Assembly (NCBI GenBank): GCA_016292045.1
Contig: JAEEZX010000048.1
Coordinates: 1 to 39,718, forward strand
Origin: Bacteroidaceae bacterium
GTDB taxonomy: Bacteria; Bacteroidota; Bacteroidia; Bacteroidales; Bacteroidaceae
DNA: 39,718 nt
Direction of reading: 5' to 3'
Part shown: positions 8,868-16,078 of the stretch, one piece after another
Numbering within the stretch: position 1 is the first letter of the stretch
Layout of the letters: each line of letters starts with the position of its first letter
Program-made: the position numbers and the translations under genes
Notes under the pieces: model-generated
Told to the model about the DNA's origin: nothing
The model's database searches: none
Seen by the model: only the letters and a program-made list of their open reading frames with translations

Positions 8868-8894
8868 GCAGGTACATTTCGCCATGAAAACACG

Positions 8895-8901
8895 TACTTT
8901 G
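8895..8901 (+). promoter_or_regulatory. Probable -7 element driving the GH51 remnant and the giant secreted protein
   Basis: TACTTTG is one base short of TAnnTTTG. Its position relative to the operator is identical to that of the TACTTTTG of the lyase promoter (108 bp), which supports it more than its sequence alone does. It lies 26 bp before the ATG at 8928. Confidence 0.5.
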
Positions 8902-8927
8902 CAGAAAAAAATAAAAAAAGAATATCC

Positions 8928-9203
8928 ATGAGCTACTATTTTCGAACAAGCGTTTACATCCTTCTCATCATCATTTGCCTCTGTTTTATGGCGATGACGG
9001 CAAGTGCACAGAACACCTCCGACCAAGTCTCCACACTGACCGTGGATGCCGGACAACGAGGTGCAACGATTGAGAAGACCCACTACGGTATCTTCTTTGA
9101 AGAAATCAACCATGCTGGCGACGGCGGTCTCTCCGCCACCAGCCTCAAGGGTCTGCCGCGCGGTATCTACATCAAGGCCGGCCGCAAGTATTATGTGAGA
9201 TAA
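8928..9203 (+). pseudogene. GH51 alpha-L-arabinofuranosidase remnant with a large internal in-frame deletion
   Basis: The 91 codons start with a signal peptide (start ATG at 8928; AMTASAQ cleavage region). The first strand of a GH51 arabinofuranosidase follows: LTVDAGQRGATIEKTHYGIF then FEEINHAGDGGL, the conserved GIFFEDIN...ADGGL segment. After that the frame runs straight into LKGLPRGIYIKAGRKYYVR, a C-terminal tail of the kind that ends full-length secreted Prevotella proteins. Several hundred residues, including both catalytic glutamates, are absent. Start, frame and stop are preserved, which looks like a clean internal deletion rather than gradual decay. It cannot be an active arabinofuranosidase. 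Its promoter and operator look intact, and the next gene begins 31 bp after its stop, so it may now serve mainly as a transcribed leader. An alternative is a functional small secreted protein, for which there is no support. Confidence 0.8.
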
Positions 9204-9234
9204 AAAACATTTTAACTAATTAACCAAATTTACT

Positions 9235-12200
9235 ATGAAAAGAAAACTATTCTTTTTGTTGGCTGCATTGCTGACGTCTGTCGGGATGTGGGCACAGGGA
9301 ACGTGGACTGCCCCTGAAGTACCGGGCGTTGATCCCGCTACACTTGGAGCAGATGATGTTATTTACATCTACAATGTAGAAGCTGATGCTTTTGCAAATT
9401 TCGGAATGAATTACGATACTGAAGGTATTGCGACCAAATTGGAGACTGGAGATCAGGCCGCTTCTGACCGCCATAAGTGCTATGTAAAGAGTCATAATGA
9501 AGGAGTTATCAAAATTGCTTCGGAAAAGTCAACAAGCAAATTTTTTAGTGCTCATGGTGACGAAGCAGCAAACAATATCTTTGTTGACCAAACGGATCAT
9601 GCCGAGTGGACACTGGCATCAACGGGTACAAACATATATTCTTTAACCAATAAGGATCGTTCAAAAAAACTTGATGTCTCGTGGAAATATGGTGGAAAAC
9701 TCACCATTGTTGGTGGCCAGGACTTTTATGATTGGGCCTTTATTCCTGTTGACAAAATCACAGATGGTAGTTATGCTAAGTACAAGGAGAAAAAAGCCAT
9801 GTATGCCGTTTATAAATCCTTGGAATCATCTGGCCATATATCTGATTGCGCATCGGCTCTTGCTACAGCCAACACGACATATGTCAACTCATCGGCAACT
9901 GTTGATGAGTTACGCTCTGCAACCCGAATCCTTATTAATGCGGTTGCAGCATATATCAAAGAACCTTGTAATGTGTCTGCCCTCTTTACAAATGCAGACA
10001 TTAGAGGGAATTGGAATAATACAGGATGGGGCGTTAGCGGTGGTCTTGACTGGGGTGGCGTAATGGAGCAATTTCACACTACTTTCACACTCAAACAGAC
10101 ACAAAGTGTGCCTAACGGCGTATATAACATTGTATTTCATGGAATGTATCGTGAGGATGGTGAAGGTAATGCTCCGGTTTTGAGTGTCACCGGTAGTGGC
10201 GATGCCAAAACCGCGAATGTTCCCACCATGGTGTCCTTTGGCACAGCATGGGCTTGTAATACCACCAAAAACGGGTGGGCAACAAATAGCGGAACGAACA
10301 TCCCCAATGACCGCCGAACTACTGGTCAGGGCCTCACCTATGGTGATGCTGTTGCACGCGTAAATGATTTGGTAGTAGATAACGAATCAATGACCATTGA
10401 AGTAAAGTGTGATGGCACAGAACAATGGGTTACGCTTCAAGGTTTTGACATTTCTTATAGGAGCTTTGTCATCGCAGATGTAGCCACAGAGTTTACATCT
10501 GGTAGTGAGACTGCTGTTGGTCAGTGGTATAAGGTAACAATTAGCAGCAAAGGTTTTTATGGTATCTCCTCATCTAATGCTGCAACGCTGAGTTATACTC
10601 AGGATGGAACGAAATTAAAAGAAAATGACGATTATGCAACGCTTGAGATTACTGCAGACGGCACAGAAAATATATTCCTTAATGCTGGCACATTCTATTT
10701 CAAGAGTGAAGAAACAACCGATATCACAATAACAGATCTCGGCAATGGTGTTCAATACTATGCAACCCCCGAGTCATTCAACACAAAAACTTCCACGACA
10801 GACGGGATGTGGTATTCTTTCACGGTTTCTGCAGCCGGAGGTTATAAGATTTCTTCTGATGCGACTGTGACGCTAAGCTATACACAGGATGGAACCAAGG
10901 ACGCAGATGCCAACGATTTCTCTACTGTTGATATTACAGAAGGTGGAAGCAATTGCGTGACTTTGTCTAAAGGTACATTCTACTTCAAAGGTAATGCTGA
11001 CGCAGGTTTAACTATCGCTGCTTGCACCTACGATTTGAATGAGGGCTCGAAAACTACGAGCATTAGTGACGGTGATTATTTTAGTTCAAGCGCACTGACC
11101 ACGTTTACGGTTTCCTTCTCGGATGCAACTACAGATGACAGCAATGCTTCCTTGGCAGTTGTTGGGACGCCTGTCGCAACCCTTTACAAGAATGGCGTTT
11201 CTGTTGCTACGAGTTCTACTTTGACCAGTGATGGAACAACATTAACAGCTACCTTCTCTGATTGTAACTTGACGGCAAATGCTACTGATTATTCAATCAG
11301 TCTTCCTGAGGGAGCATTTGGATATGAGGGACATGCGACCAATAGTGCAATCAGTGTTGGTTTCAAGACTCCTGCCGTGTTCGACGGTACTTATTTCCTC
11401 TCAACTGTTGTCAGTGCAAAGACGAAGTATCTGAGCCGTATGACAGATAATAATGCTTGTGTAGACAACTTTGGTTTGGGATTTAACCTGACAACGGACA
11501 AAGATGGTGTAAGCTACATACAGTTCTTGGAGAATGAGAACTACTATTTGGACGATAACAATAACTATAATGTTGCAACAAAGACCAAACGCGGTGCAAA
11601 CACCAACAAGTGGATTGTCGTTGCTGTAGATGGCGGATATAAGGTACGTCTGCAGGTAAACAACAAATGTGAACTCACAGTTGCCAACACCACAACAGGG
11701 AAGGTTGAAATTACTCATGGCACACAAACCGGTTACGTTTGGAATTTCATCACTCCTGCAGTTCACGCAACAGCAATGCAAGCATGGGTGGATGCGCAGG
11801 CAGCCACCGCAGCAAGTGCTGCCGGAATCTCTGCAACGACAAAGGCTAGCCTTGAAACAGCTCTTGCAAGCTACACCGCTATAGGCATAACCCTCCCCAG
11901 CGGTTATAATGTTAATGCAGTTCAAGATAATTTCCAAACTGGCGGTGACTTGTTTGGAGCAAAAACATTGTCCGGCCTGCAGAACGGTCTCTACAAATTG
12001 AGTGTTTATGGTTATCAGCGTATTGGCACGAATGCCACAACATATGATGCCTATCAGGCCGGAGCAGGAGTCGGCGTGGAATATTTGGAGGCTAACGGAC
12101 AACAGACACGAATGATGAGCGTTATGGATGTTGCTTCGGATACTCCATGGCAAAGCGGCAATGATTATCAAGGAGCAAATGGCAAGTATTACCCAAATAG

Positions 12201-14580
12201 CACGACTGGTGCAAAGGCCGCTTTTGATGACAAGAAATATGCCAACGATGTATATGTATATGTCAGCGACGGCACTCTAACCTACAGGCTATATAATCCC
12301 TCCAATCCAGTGTGTTCAAACTGGTGTCCCAATTACACCTTCTCATTGACCCTCTATTCGGACGGTATGCCTGATGTGGATGTCTCTTCACTTGCAGCTT
12401 TAAAGATGAATGCAGAGATACACAAGGCATTGGTGGATGCAAGTGATACGTATAATGGAAGTAAGACAACAGACAACTATACCGCACTACAAACGGCAAT
12501 ATTCAATGCACAAGCCTCTGCTGCTGTGTATGTAGACATCAATACAGCCATAACCAATGCTCCCACTACATACAACGTAACCACGACACTGGATGCTGCA
12601 GGACAGACAGAATGGGGTACTCAATATGCGGCTATCCAAGATGATTACAATGACGGTATATATGAAGCTGTCGCTGAGGTAAATACTGCGCTCGACGATG
12701 CGTACGTTAAAGCCGTTAAGGCCCAAGGTGCAGGAGCAGATATGTCTGTCCTAATTACAAATCCTAACTTGTTTGGACATGAGTCGTGGAATTCTGCTAG
12801 TTTTGATGAAAAGCAGGAAATTGCAGAAATTCCTAACGGTTATTATCTTATAGAAGCACAGGCGTTCTATCGTGCCGGAGACGAAGGCGTACAAGAAACA
12901 ACACAAAATGCTAAATTGTATACTACCAATAAATCCGTGGATGTACAGAGCATAAACTTCTATACAGAGAAGGCTTCTGCTCCCGGCACAGGAGGATGGA
13001 TACAAGTTTCTGAAAGTTCGTTTGTTGTTCCTAATGATAAAACCGCAGCGAAGTATGCCTTTAACACGTTAGACGCATATCATAACACCATTGTTGATGT
13101 GGTCGCGGATGGAACTCTTACATTAGGCATCAAGAAGGAATCTGGATCTTCAGTTTCCAAAGATTGGGCTTATTGGGACAACTTCAAGTTAACCTACATC
13201 GGAGCATCTCTGCCGGAATCTCTGACTGCTGCAAGTGGTAAGATGAATGCCTCTGTTGCTTCCGCTCAAACCACAGCTGTTGATGCATATAATGCAGATC
13301 AGACTGTCGATAAATATAATACGGCAGCTAATGCCATCATTGCGGCAGAGGCCAGCATATCATTGTACACGACCATAAATACGGTTATTACAGATGCTCC
13401 CACGGCATATCAGATCAGTAGTTTGAACGAGGCTGGTCAGAATGAATGGGATAGTCAGATATCACCCATTGAAGGTAAATACGACAATGGCACGTATACA
13501 TCCACAGGTGAAGCAATAAATGACCTCGCTGATGCCCGCATTGCCGCATTAACAGCCCAGGGTATCGGCTCTGATTGGACAACAATTATTGTAAATCCCT
13601 CATTTGAGACGGGAGACCTAACCGGTTGGAGCGTTGGTCTCAGCAATGATACTGGAGCAAGATCCACGACAAGTGATACGTACAAGATGTCCGATTCTGA
13701 CGGTGCTTACCTGTTTAACACTTGGAGAGCCGGTAATGAAATCTCCCAAACGCTGAACAATATGCCTGCCGGAAGATATCGACTGACAGCTGTGATGGCC
13801 ACAGATGCCGAAAAAGAACTCCAATTGAAGATGGGAGGTCAGACATCTAAGGCAAACTCTATTGAAAAAGGAACAGGTGTCAAGATGACTGTAGAGGCCA
13901 CCTTGGCAGACAAAGGCAACTTGGCTATTTCTGCCGTAACAAAAGATAACTACTGGTATAAAGTAGATGACTTCCGTTTGACATACCTTGGTAATGGCTC
14001 CACTTCAGCTAACCTCAAGGTTGACAACGATAAGTTAGGCACATTCATTGCTCCGTTCGCTATCGTTCTGCCGAAAAATGTAAAGGCATACTCTGCAACA
14101 AGTTCCGATACAGAGGTTACCCTTAAGAAGGAATACGAAGGTGAAAAAACACTTCCTGCAGGTACTCCTGTTATCGTCTATGGCGATGGTGTAAGTGTTG
14201 ATATGACATTCTATGGCGATGCTACAGTAACAGATAATCAGACTGTCGGTGCTTTGACTGGTATTCTGGATGATAGCAAAAAGACAGTTCCTGTTAATTC
14301 TTACGTTCTGCAGACGCAGACAGGCAATCAGGCCTTCTATAAGTTGAGTAAGGATGCTACCGGTAAACTCAACCGCTGCTATGTGACGGCAGGCGTTAGT
14401 GGCAGCGGAGAAGCCCGCTTGGCAATTTCCTTCGACGAAGATGTAACTGCTATCAACGCTATTGAGGAAGCAGGCGCAAAGACCGAAGGTCTGAAGGACG
14501 GCAAGTACCTCATCGGTGGTAAGATAGTCATCGTGAATAACGGCGTGAAGTACAGTGCTAATGGCCAAAAGTTGAACTAA
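9235..14580 (+). CDS. Giant multi-module secreted surface/carbohydrate-binding-like protein
   Basis: The 1781-residue protein starts with a signal peptide ending GMWAQ. No catalytic domain is recognised. The order of segments is: a beta-trefoil-like region (about 25-175), helices (176-245), a jelly-roll module (about 250-415), two tandem beta domains of about 90 residues sharing LSYTQDGTK (about 420-600), an Ig-like domain (605-715), a second beta-trefoil-like region (718-840), helices, a jelly-roll (about 905-1045), then two copies of a helical-plus-jelly-roll unit of about 275 residues (about 1055-1325 and 1330-1585). The copies share DAAGQTEW/NEAGQNEW and end WAYWDNFKLTYIG/WYKVDDFRLTYLG. 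A terminal beta domain and a tail follow (LKDGKYLIGGKIVIVNNGVK). GC is about 40-45% by eye, below its neighbours. Binding of plant glycans at the cell surface is the likeliest role but is inferred. It probably shares the promoter at 8895. Confidence 0.85.
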   Translation: MKRKLFFLLAALLTSVGMWAQGTWTAPEVPGVDPATLGADDVIYIYNVEADAFANFGMNYDTEGIATKLETGDQAASDRHKCYVKSHNEGVIKIASEKSTSKFFSAHGDEAANNIFVDQTDHAEWTLASTGTNIYSLTNKDRSKKLDVSWKYGGKLTIVGGQDFYDWAFIPVDKITDGSYAKYKEKKAMYAVYKSLESSGHISDCASALATANTTYVNSSATVDELRSATRILINAVAAYIKEPCNVSALFTNADIRGNWNNTGWGVSGGLDWGGVMEQFHTTFTLKQTQSVPNGVYNIVFHGMYREDGEGNAPVLSVTGSGDAKTANVPTMVSFGTAWACNTTKNGWATNSGTNIPNDRRTTGQGLTYGDAVARVNDLVVDNESMTIEVKCDGTEQWVTLQGFDISYRSFVIADVATEFTSGSETAVGQWYKVTISSKGFYGISSSNAATLSYTQDGTKLKENDDYATLEITADGTENIFLNAGTFYFKSEETTDITITDLGNGVQYYATPESFNTKTSTTDGMWYSFTVSAAGGYKISSDATVTLSYTQDGTKDADANDFSTVDITEGGSNCVTLSKGTFYFKGNADAGLTIAACTYDLNEGSKTTSISDGDYFSSSALTTFTVSFSDATTDDSNASLAVVGTPVATLYKNGVSVATSSTLTSDGTTLTATFSDCNLTANATDYSISLPEGAFGYEGHATNSAISVGFKTPAVFDGTYFLSTVVSAKTKYLSRMTDNNACVDNFGLGFNLTTDKDGVSYIQFLENENYYLDDNNNYNVATKTKRGANTNKWIVVAVDGGYKVRLQVNNKCELTVANTTTGKVEITHGTQTGYVWNFITPAVHATAMQAWVDAQAATAASAAGISATTKASLETALASYTAIGITLPSGYNVNAVQDNFQTGGDLFGAKTLSGLQNGLYKLSVYGYQRIGTNATTYDAYQAGAGVGVEYLEANGQQTRMMSVMDVASDTPWQSGNDYQGANGKYYPNSTTGAKAAFDDKKYANDVYVYVSDGTLTYRLYNPSNPVCSNWCPNYTFSLTLYSDGMPDVDVSSLAALKMNAEIHKALVDASDTYNGSKTTDNYTALQTAIFNAQASAAVYVDINTAITNAPTTYNVTTTLDAAGQTEWGTQYAAIQDDYNDGIYEAVAEVNTALDDAYVKAVKAQGAGADMSVLITNPNLFGHESWNSASFDEKQEIAEIPNGYYLIEAQAFYRAGDEGVQETTQNAKLYTTNKSVDVQSINFYTEKASAPGTGGWIQVSESSFVVPNDKTAAKYAFNTLDAYHNTIVDVVADGTLTLGIKKESGSSVSKDWAYWDNFKLTYIGASLPESLTAASGKMNASVASAQTTAVDAYNADQTVDKYNTAANAIIAAEASISLYTTINTVITDAPTAYQISSLNEAGQNEWDSQISPIEGKYDNGTYTSTGEAINDLADARIAALTAQGIGSDWTTIIVNPSFETGDLTGWSVGLSNDTGARSTTSDTYKMSDSDGAYLFNTWRAGNEISQTLNNMPAGRYRLTAVMATDAEKELQLKMGGQTSKANSIEKGTGVKMTVEATLADKGNLAISAVTKDNYWYKVDDFRLTYLGNGSTSANLKVDNDKLGTFIAPFAIVLPKNVKAYSATSSDTEVTLKKEYEGEKTLPAGTPVIVYGDGVSVDMTFYGDATVTDNQTVGALTGILDDSKKTVPVNSYVLQTQTGNQAFYKLSKDATGKLNRCYVTAGVSGSGEARLAISFDEDVTAINAIEEAGAKTEGLKDGKYLIGGKIVIVNNGVKYSANGQKLN

Positions 14581-14599
14581 AATAATGGAGGATACGAAA

Positions 14600-14785
14600 A
14601 TGAAAAAGACATATATTGAGCCGGAAAATACGGTTGTTAAGTTGAATTTGGAAAAAATGCTTGCAAATTCTCCTACTGATCCACAAAGAAGTTTCAACCC
14701 AGAGACCCCTGCTGCAGTAGGTGATGGTGATATTCTTGAAGAAATGGACGCCCGCGAATCCCTCAACACTTGGGATGAATGGTAG
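14600..14785 (+). CDS. Small acidic protein of unknown function (Prevotella 'MKKTYxxPE' type)
   Basis: This 61-residue protein starts at the ATG at 14600, which has a clear ggagg 9 bp upstream (14586-14590); an upstream in-frame ATG at 14585 would put the ribosome site inside the gene. It starts MKKTYIEPENTVVKLNLEKM, continues with LANSPTD, and ends in an acidic tail closing with NTWDEW. It has no signal peptide, membrane helix or cysteine. I recall this plan, a conserved K-x-Y-x-x-P-E start with a hydrophobic ML[AT].S step and a variable acidic end, as recurrent in Prevotella, often next to large secreted proteins; no function is known to me. It lies 19 bp after the giant gene and before a strong terminator, so both are very likely on one transcript. 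A chaperone, secretion accessory or peptide precursor are all open possibilities. Confidence 0.75.
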   Translation: MKKTYIEPENTVVKLNLEKMLANSPTDPQRSFNPETPAAVGDGDILEEMDARESLNTWDEW

Positions 14786-14799
14786 TGCGCGATGCGCAA

Positions 14800-14827
14800 G
14801 TGAAGAGTGAAGAGTGAAGAGTGAAGA
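14800..14827. repeat. Four tandem copies of gtgaaga
   Basis: A perfect 7-bp tandem repeat (4 units) directly follows the small acidic protein gene. It is a simple intergenic repeat of a type seen elsewhere in the window (7-mers at 16044 and 36580). Confidence 0.85.
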
Positions 14828-14933
14828 ATGAGAGATTGCTCAAAAACTGTCTCTAAACTTTAAGTTCTGAACTGAATAAAGAAGGCTATATTCTTTTCGA
14901 GATATAGTAATAGTTAAATTTTAATTCGTTTGA

Positions 14934-14970
14934 AATGAGGTGGCTCGCGAGAGTCGCCTCATTTTTGTTA
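14934..14970 (+). terminator. Strong rho-independent terminator after the giant/small protein pair
   Basis: A 13-bp stem (14934-14946 with 14951-14963, two G-U pairs) closes a gcga loop and runs into ttttgttatt. It ends the transcription unit that begins at the GH51 remnant. Confidence 0.85.
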
Positions 14971-15165
14971 TTACAAACCCTCAGCCCGGTCGTTTCGGAC
15001 CGCGAGTTCGCTCCTAGCGGACCGGCAGTTAGGTACGGGCGGACCGGCAGTTAGGTACGGGCGGACTGAGAGCTGTCTTCGAGGGGTCTCTGAATACGCT
15101 TGGCCCGAATGGCCGCAATGGCCGGAAAAAGGGTGGCCACAAAATTTCAGTGTCACATAAACAAC
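14971..15165. repeat. GC-rich intergenic repeat region
   Basis: No gene is visible here. The region holds a 22-bp unit, gcggaccggcagttaggtac plus gg, present in two exact tandem copies (15017-15038 and 15039-15060) and a partial third. Further on lie repeated aatggccg units (15108-15123). It is probably an interspersed non-coding repeat; the whole gap between genes is 14786-15209. Confidence 0.75.
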
Positions 15166-15193
15166 AAAAAACCGCCAACTATGACGGTTTTTT
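15166..15193. terminator. Bidirectional terminator hairpin
   Basis: The stem aaaaaaccg (15166-15174) pairs with cggtttttt (15185-15193). T-rich sequence follows on both strands, so it can end transcription from the ABC gene on the minus strand as well as read-through from the left. Confidence 0.6.
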
Positions 15194-15209
15194 CTTCTTG
15201 TTCACGTTA

Positions 15210-15326
15210 ATGGGCGTGAACGAGATTGCTGCCCGCGTGGGATTTGTCACTGCAAGGAATTTCTCCTCCCAATTCAAGAAGATGTTCGGTCTCACCCCAT
15301 CCGAGTATCGCGAGGGCAGGAATTAG
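15210..15326 (+). pseudogene. C-terminal remnant of a second AraC-type regulator (HTCS-like)
   Basis: The 38 codons read MGVNEIAARVGFVTARNFSS then QFKKMFGLTPSEYREGRN and stop. This is the second helix-turn-helix and closing signature of an AraC domain. It is nearly identical to the last residues of the regulator at 6542-8731 (DIASRVGFVTARNFSASFKK then MFGLTPSEYRE), but the DNA differs at many synonymous sites, so it is a diverged paralog rather than a recent copy. Everything upstream (sensor, any kinase or receiver, the first HTH) is gone. A bidirectional terminator and repeats lie immediately before it. The fragment is 21 bp from the convergent ABC gene. It cannot be functional on its own. 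Confidence 0.85.
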
Positions 15327-15347
15327 GGCAAACCCGAAATTCCCCTC

Positions 15348-16043
15348 TTATCGCACTGCGAAATAATCCTCCAGGGCGGTGAGGGCAGCGGCAGGGGCAT
15401 CGAAAGTGCGGACTATCCTCCCCTGCTCCATCAGGGCAATCCTGGAAGAGACATCCGACACATGATGAAGGTCGTGAGAGGAGAGCAGCACAATGGCTGC
15501 GGGATGTCGCTTCACGTAAGCGGAGAGGAACGACTTGAGGACATGCTGGGACGAGGGGTCGAGGAAGGTGAACGGTTCGTCGAGCACCACCAGCTCAGGA
15601 CTGCGCAGGAAAGCCGCAGCAAGACCCACCTTCTGACGGTTGCCGGCAGAGAGCTCGCGGATGAGGACATCGGGCACGCCCTCCAGCAAAGGAGCACACG
15701 CAGTCAGGGCTGCAGCCAGCGAATCGTCCGACCCTGCAGAGAGACGCCAGAGGAAGCGGAAGAACTCAGAGGGCGTGAGATAGTCGATGAGGAACGACTC
15801 GTCGAGGAAAGCACCGGTGAAGGCCTTCCACGACTCACTGCGCGAAACGTCAATGCCTGCAACGGAAACAGTGCCCGCGTCGGCAGCGACGAGGTCGAGA
15901 AGGAGGCGGAAGAGCGTGGTCTTACCGGCACCGTTGTTGCCCACCAGACCGAGCACCTGACCGCTCTCAACGACGAAATGAGGCACATCGACGGCAGTGA
16001 CGCTGCCGTAGGTCTTTCTGAGATCAGTGATTGTGATATCCAT
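15348..16043 (-). CDS. ABC transporter ATP-binding protein
   Basis: This 231-residue ABC ATPase shows Walker A (GNNGAGKTT, about residue 38), the signature LSAGNRQKVG, Walker B LVVLDEPF with its catalytic Glu, a D-loop (FLDPSS) and the switch His (LSSHD). The start is taken at the ATG at 16043 because the alternative at 16058 lies inside a 7-bp tandem repeat. The partner is the DUF5687 membrane protein directly upstream (32 bp). Together they form a two-gene exporter-type ABC system of Bacteroidetes whose substrate is unknown. It is the last gene of the minus-strand run that begins with the GH43 lipoprotein. Confidence 0.9.
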   Translation of the reverse strand: MDITITDLRKTYGSVTAVDVPHFVVESGQVLGLVGNNGAGKTTLFRLLLDLVAADAGTVSVAGIDVSRSESWKAFTGAFLDESFLIDYLTPSEFFRFLWRLSAGSDDSLAAALTACAPLLEGVPDVLIRELSAGNRQKVGLAAAFLRSPELVVLDEPFTFLDPSSQHVLKSFLSAYVKRHPAAIVLLSSHDLHHVSDVSSRIALMEQGRIVRTFDAPAAALTALEDYFAVR

Positions 16044-16078
16044 GGTTTCAGGTTTCAAGTTTCAGGTTTCAGGTTTCA
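16044..16078. repeat. Five tandem 7-bp units (ggtttca) between the ABC genes
   Basis: Five copies (one variant, agtttca) fill the space between the DUF5687 and ABC genes. The last unit even supplies the TGA stop of the DUF5687 gene. The same kind of filler (caggtttcaag) occurs widely in Bacteroidales intergenic DNA. Confidence 0.85.

Noticed and set aside
8928..9203. Genuine small secreted protein gene
   Set aside because: The first half is a GH51-specific conserved segment cut mid-domain and the second half is a generic C-terminal tail, so a deletion remnant explains it better.
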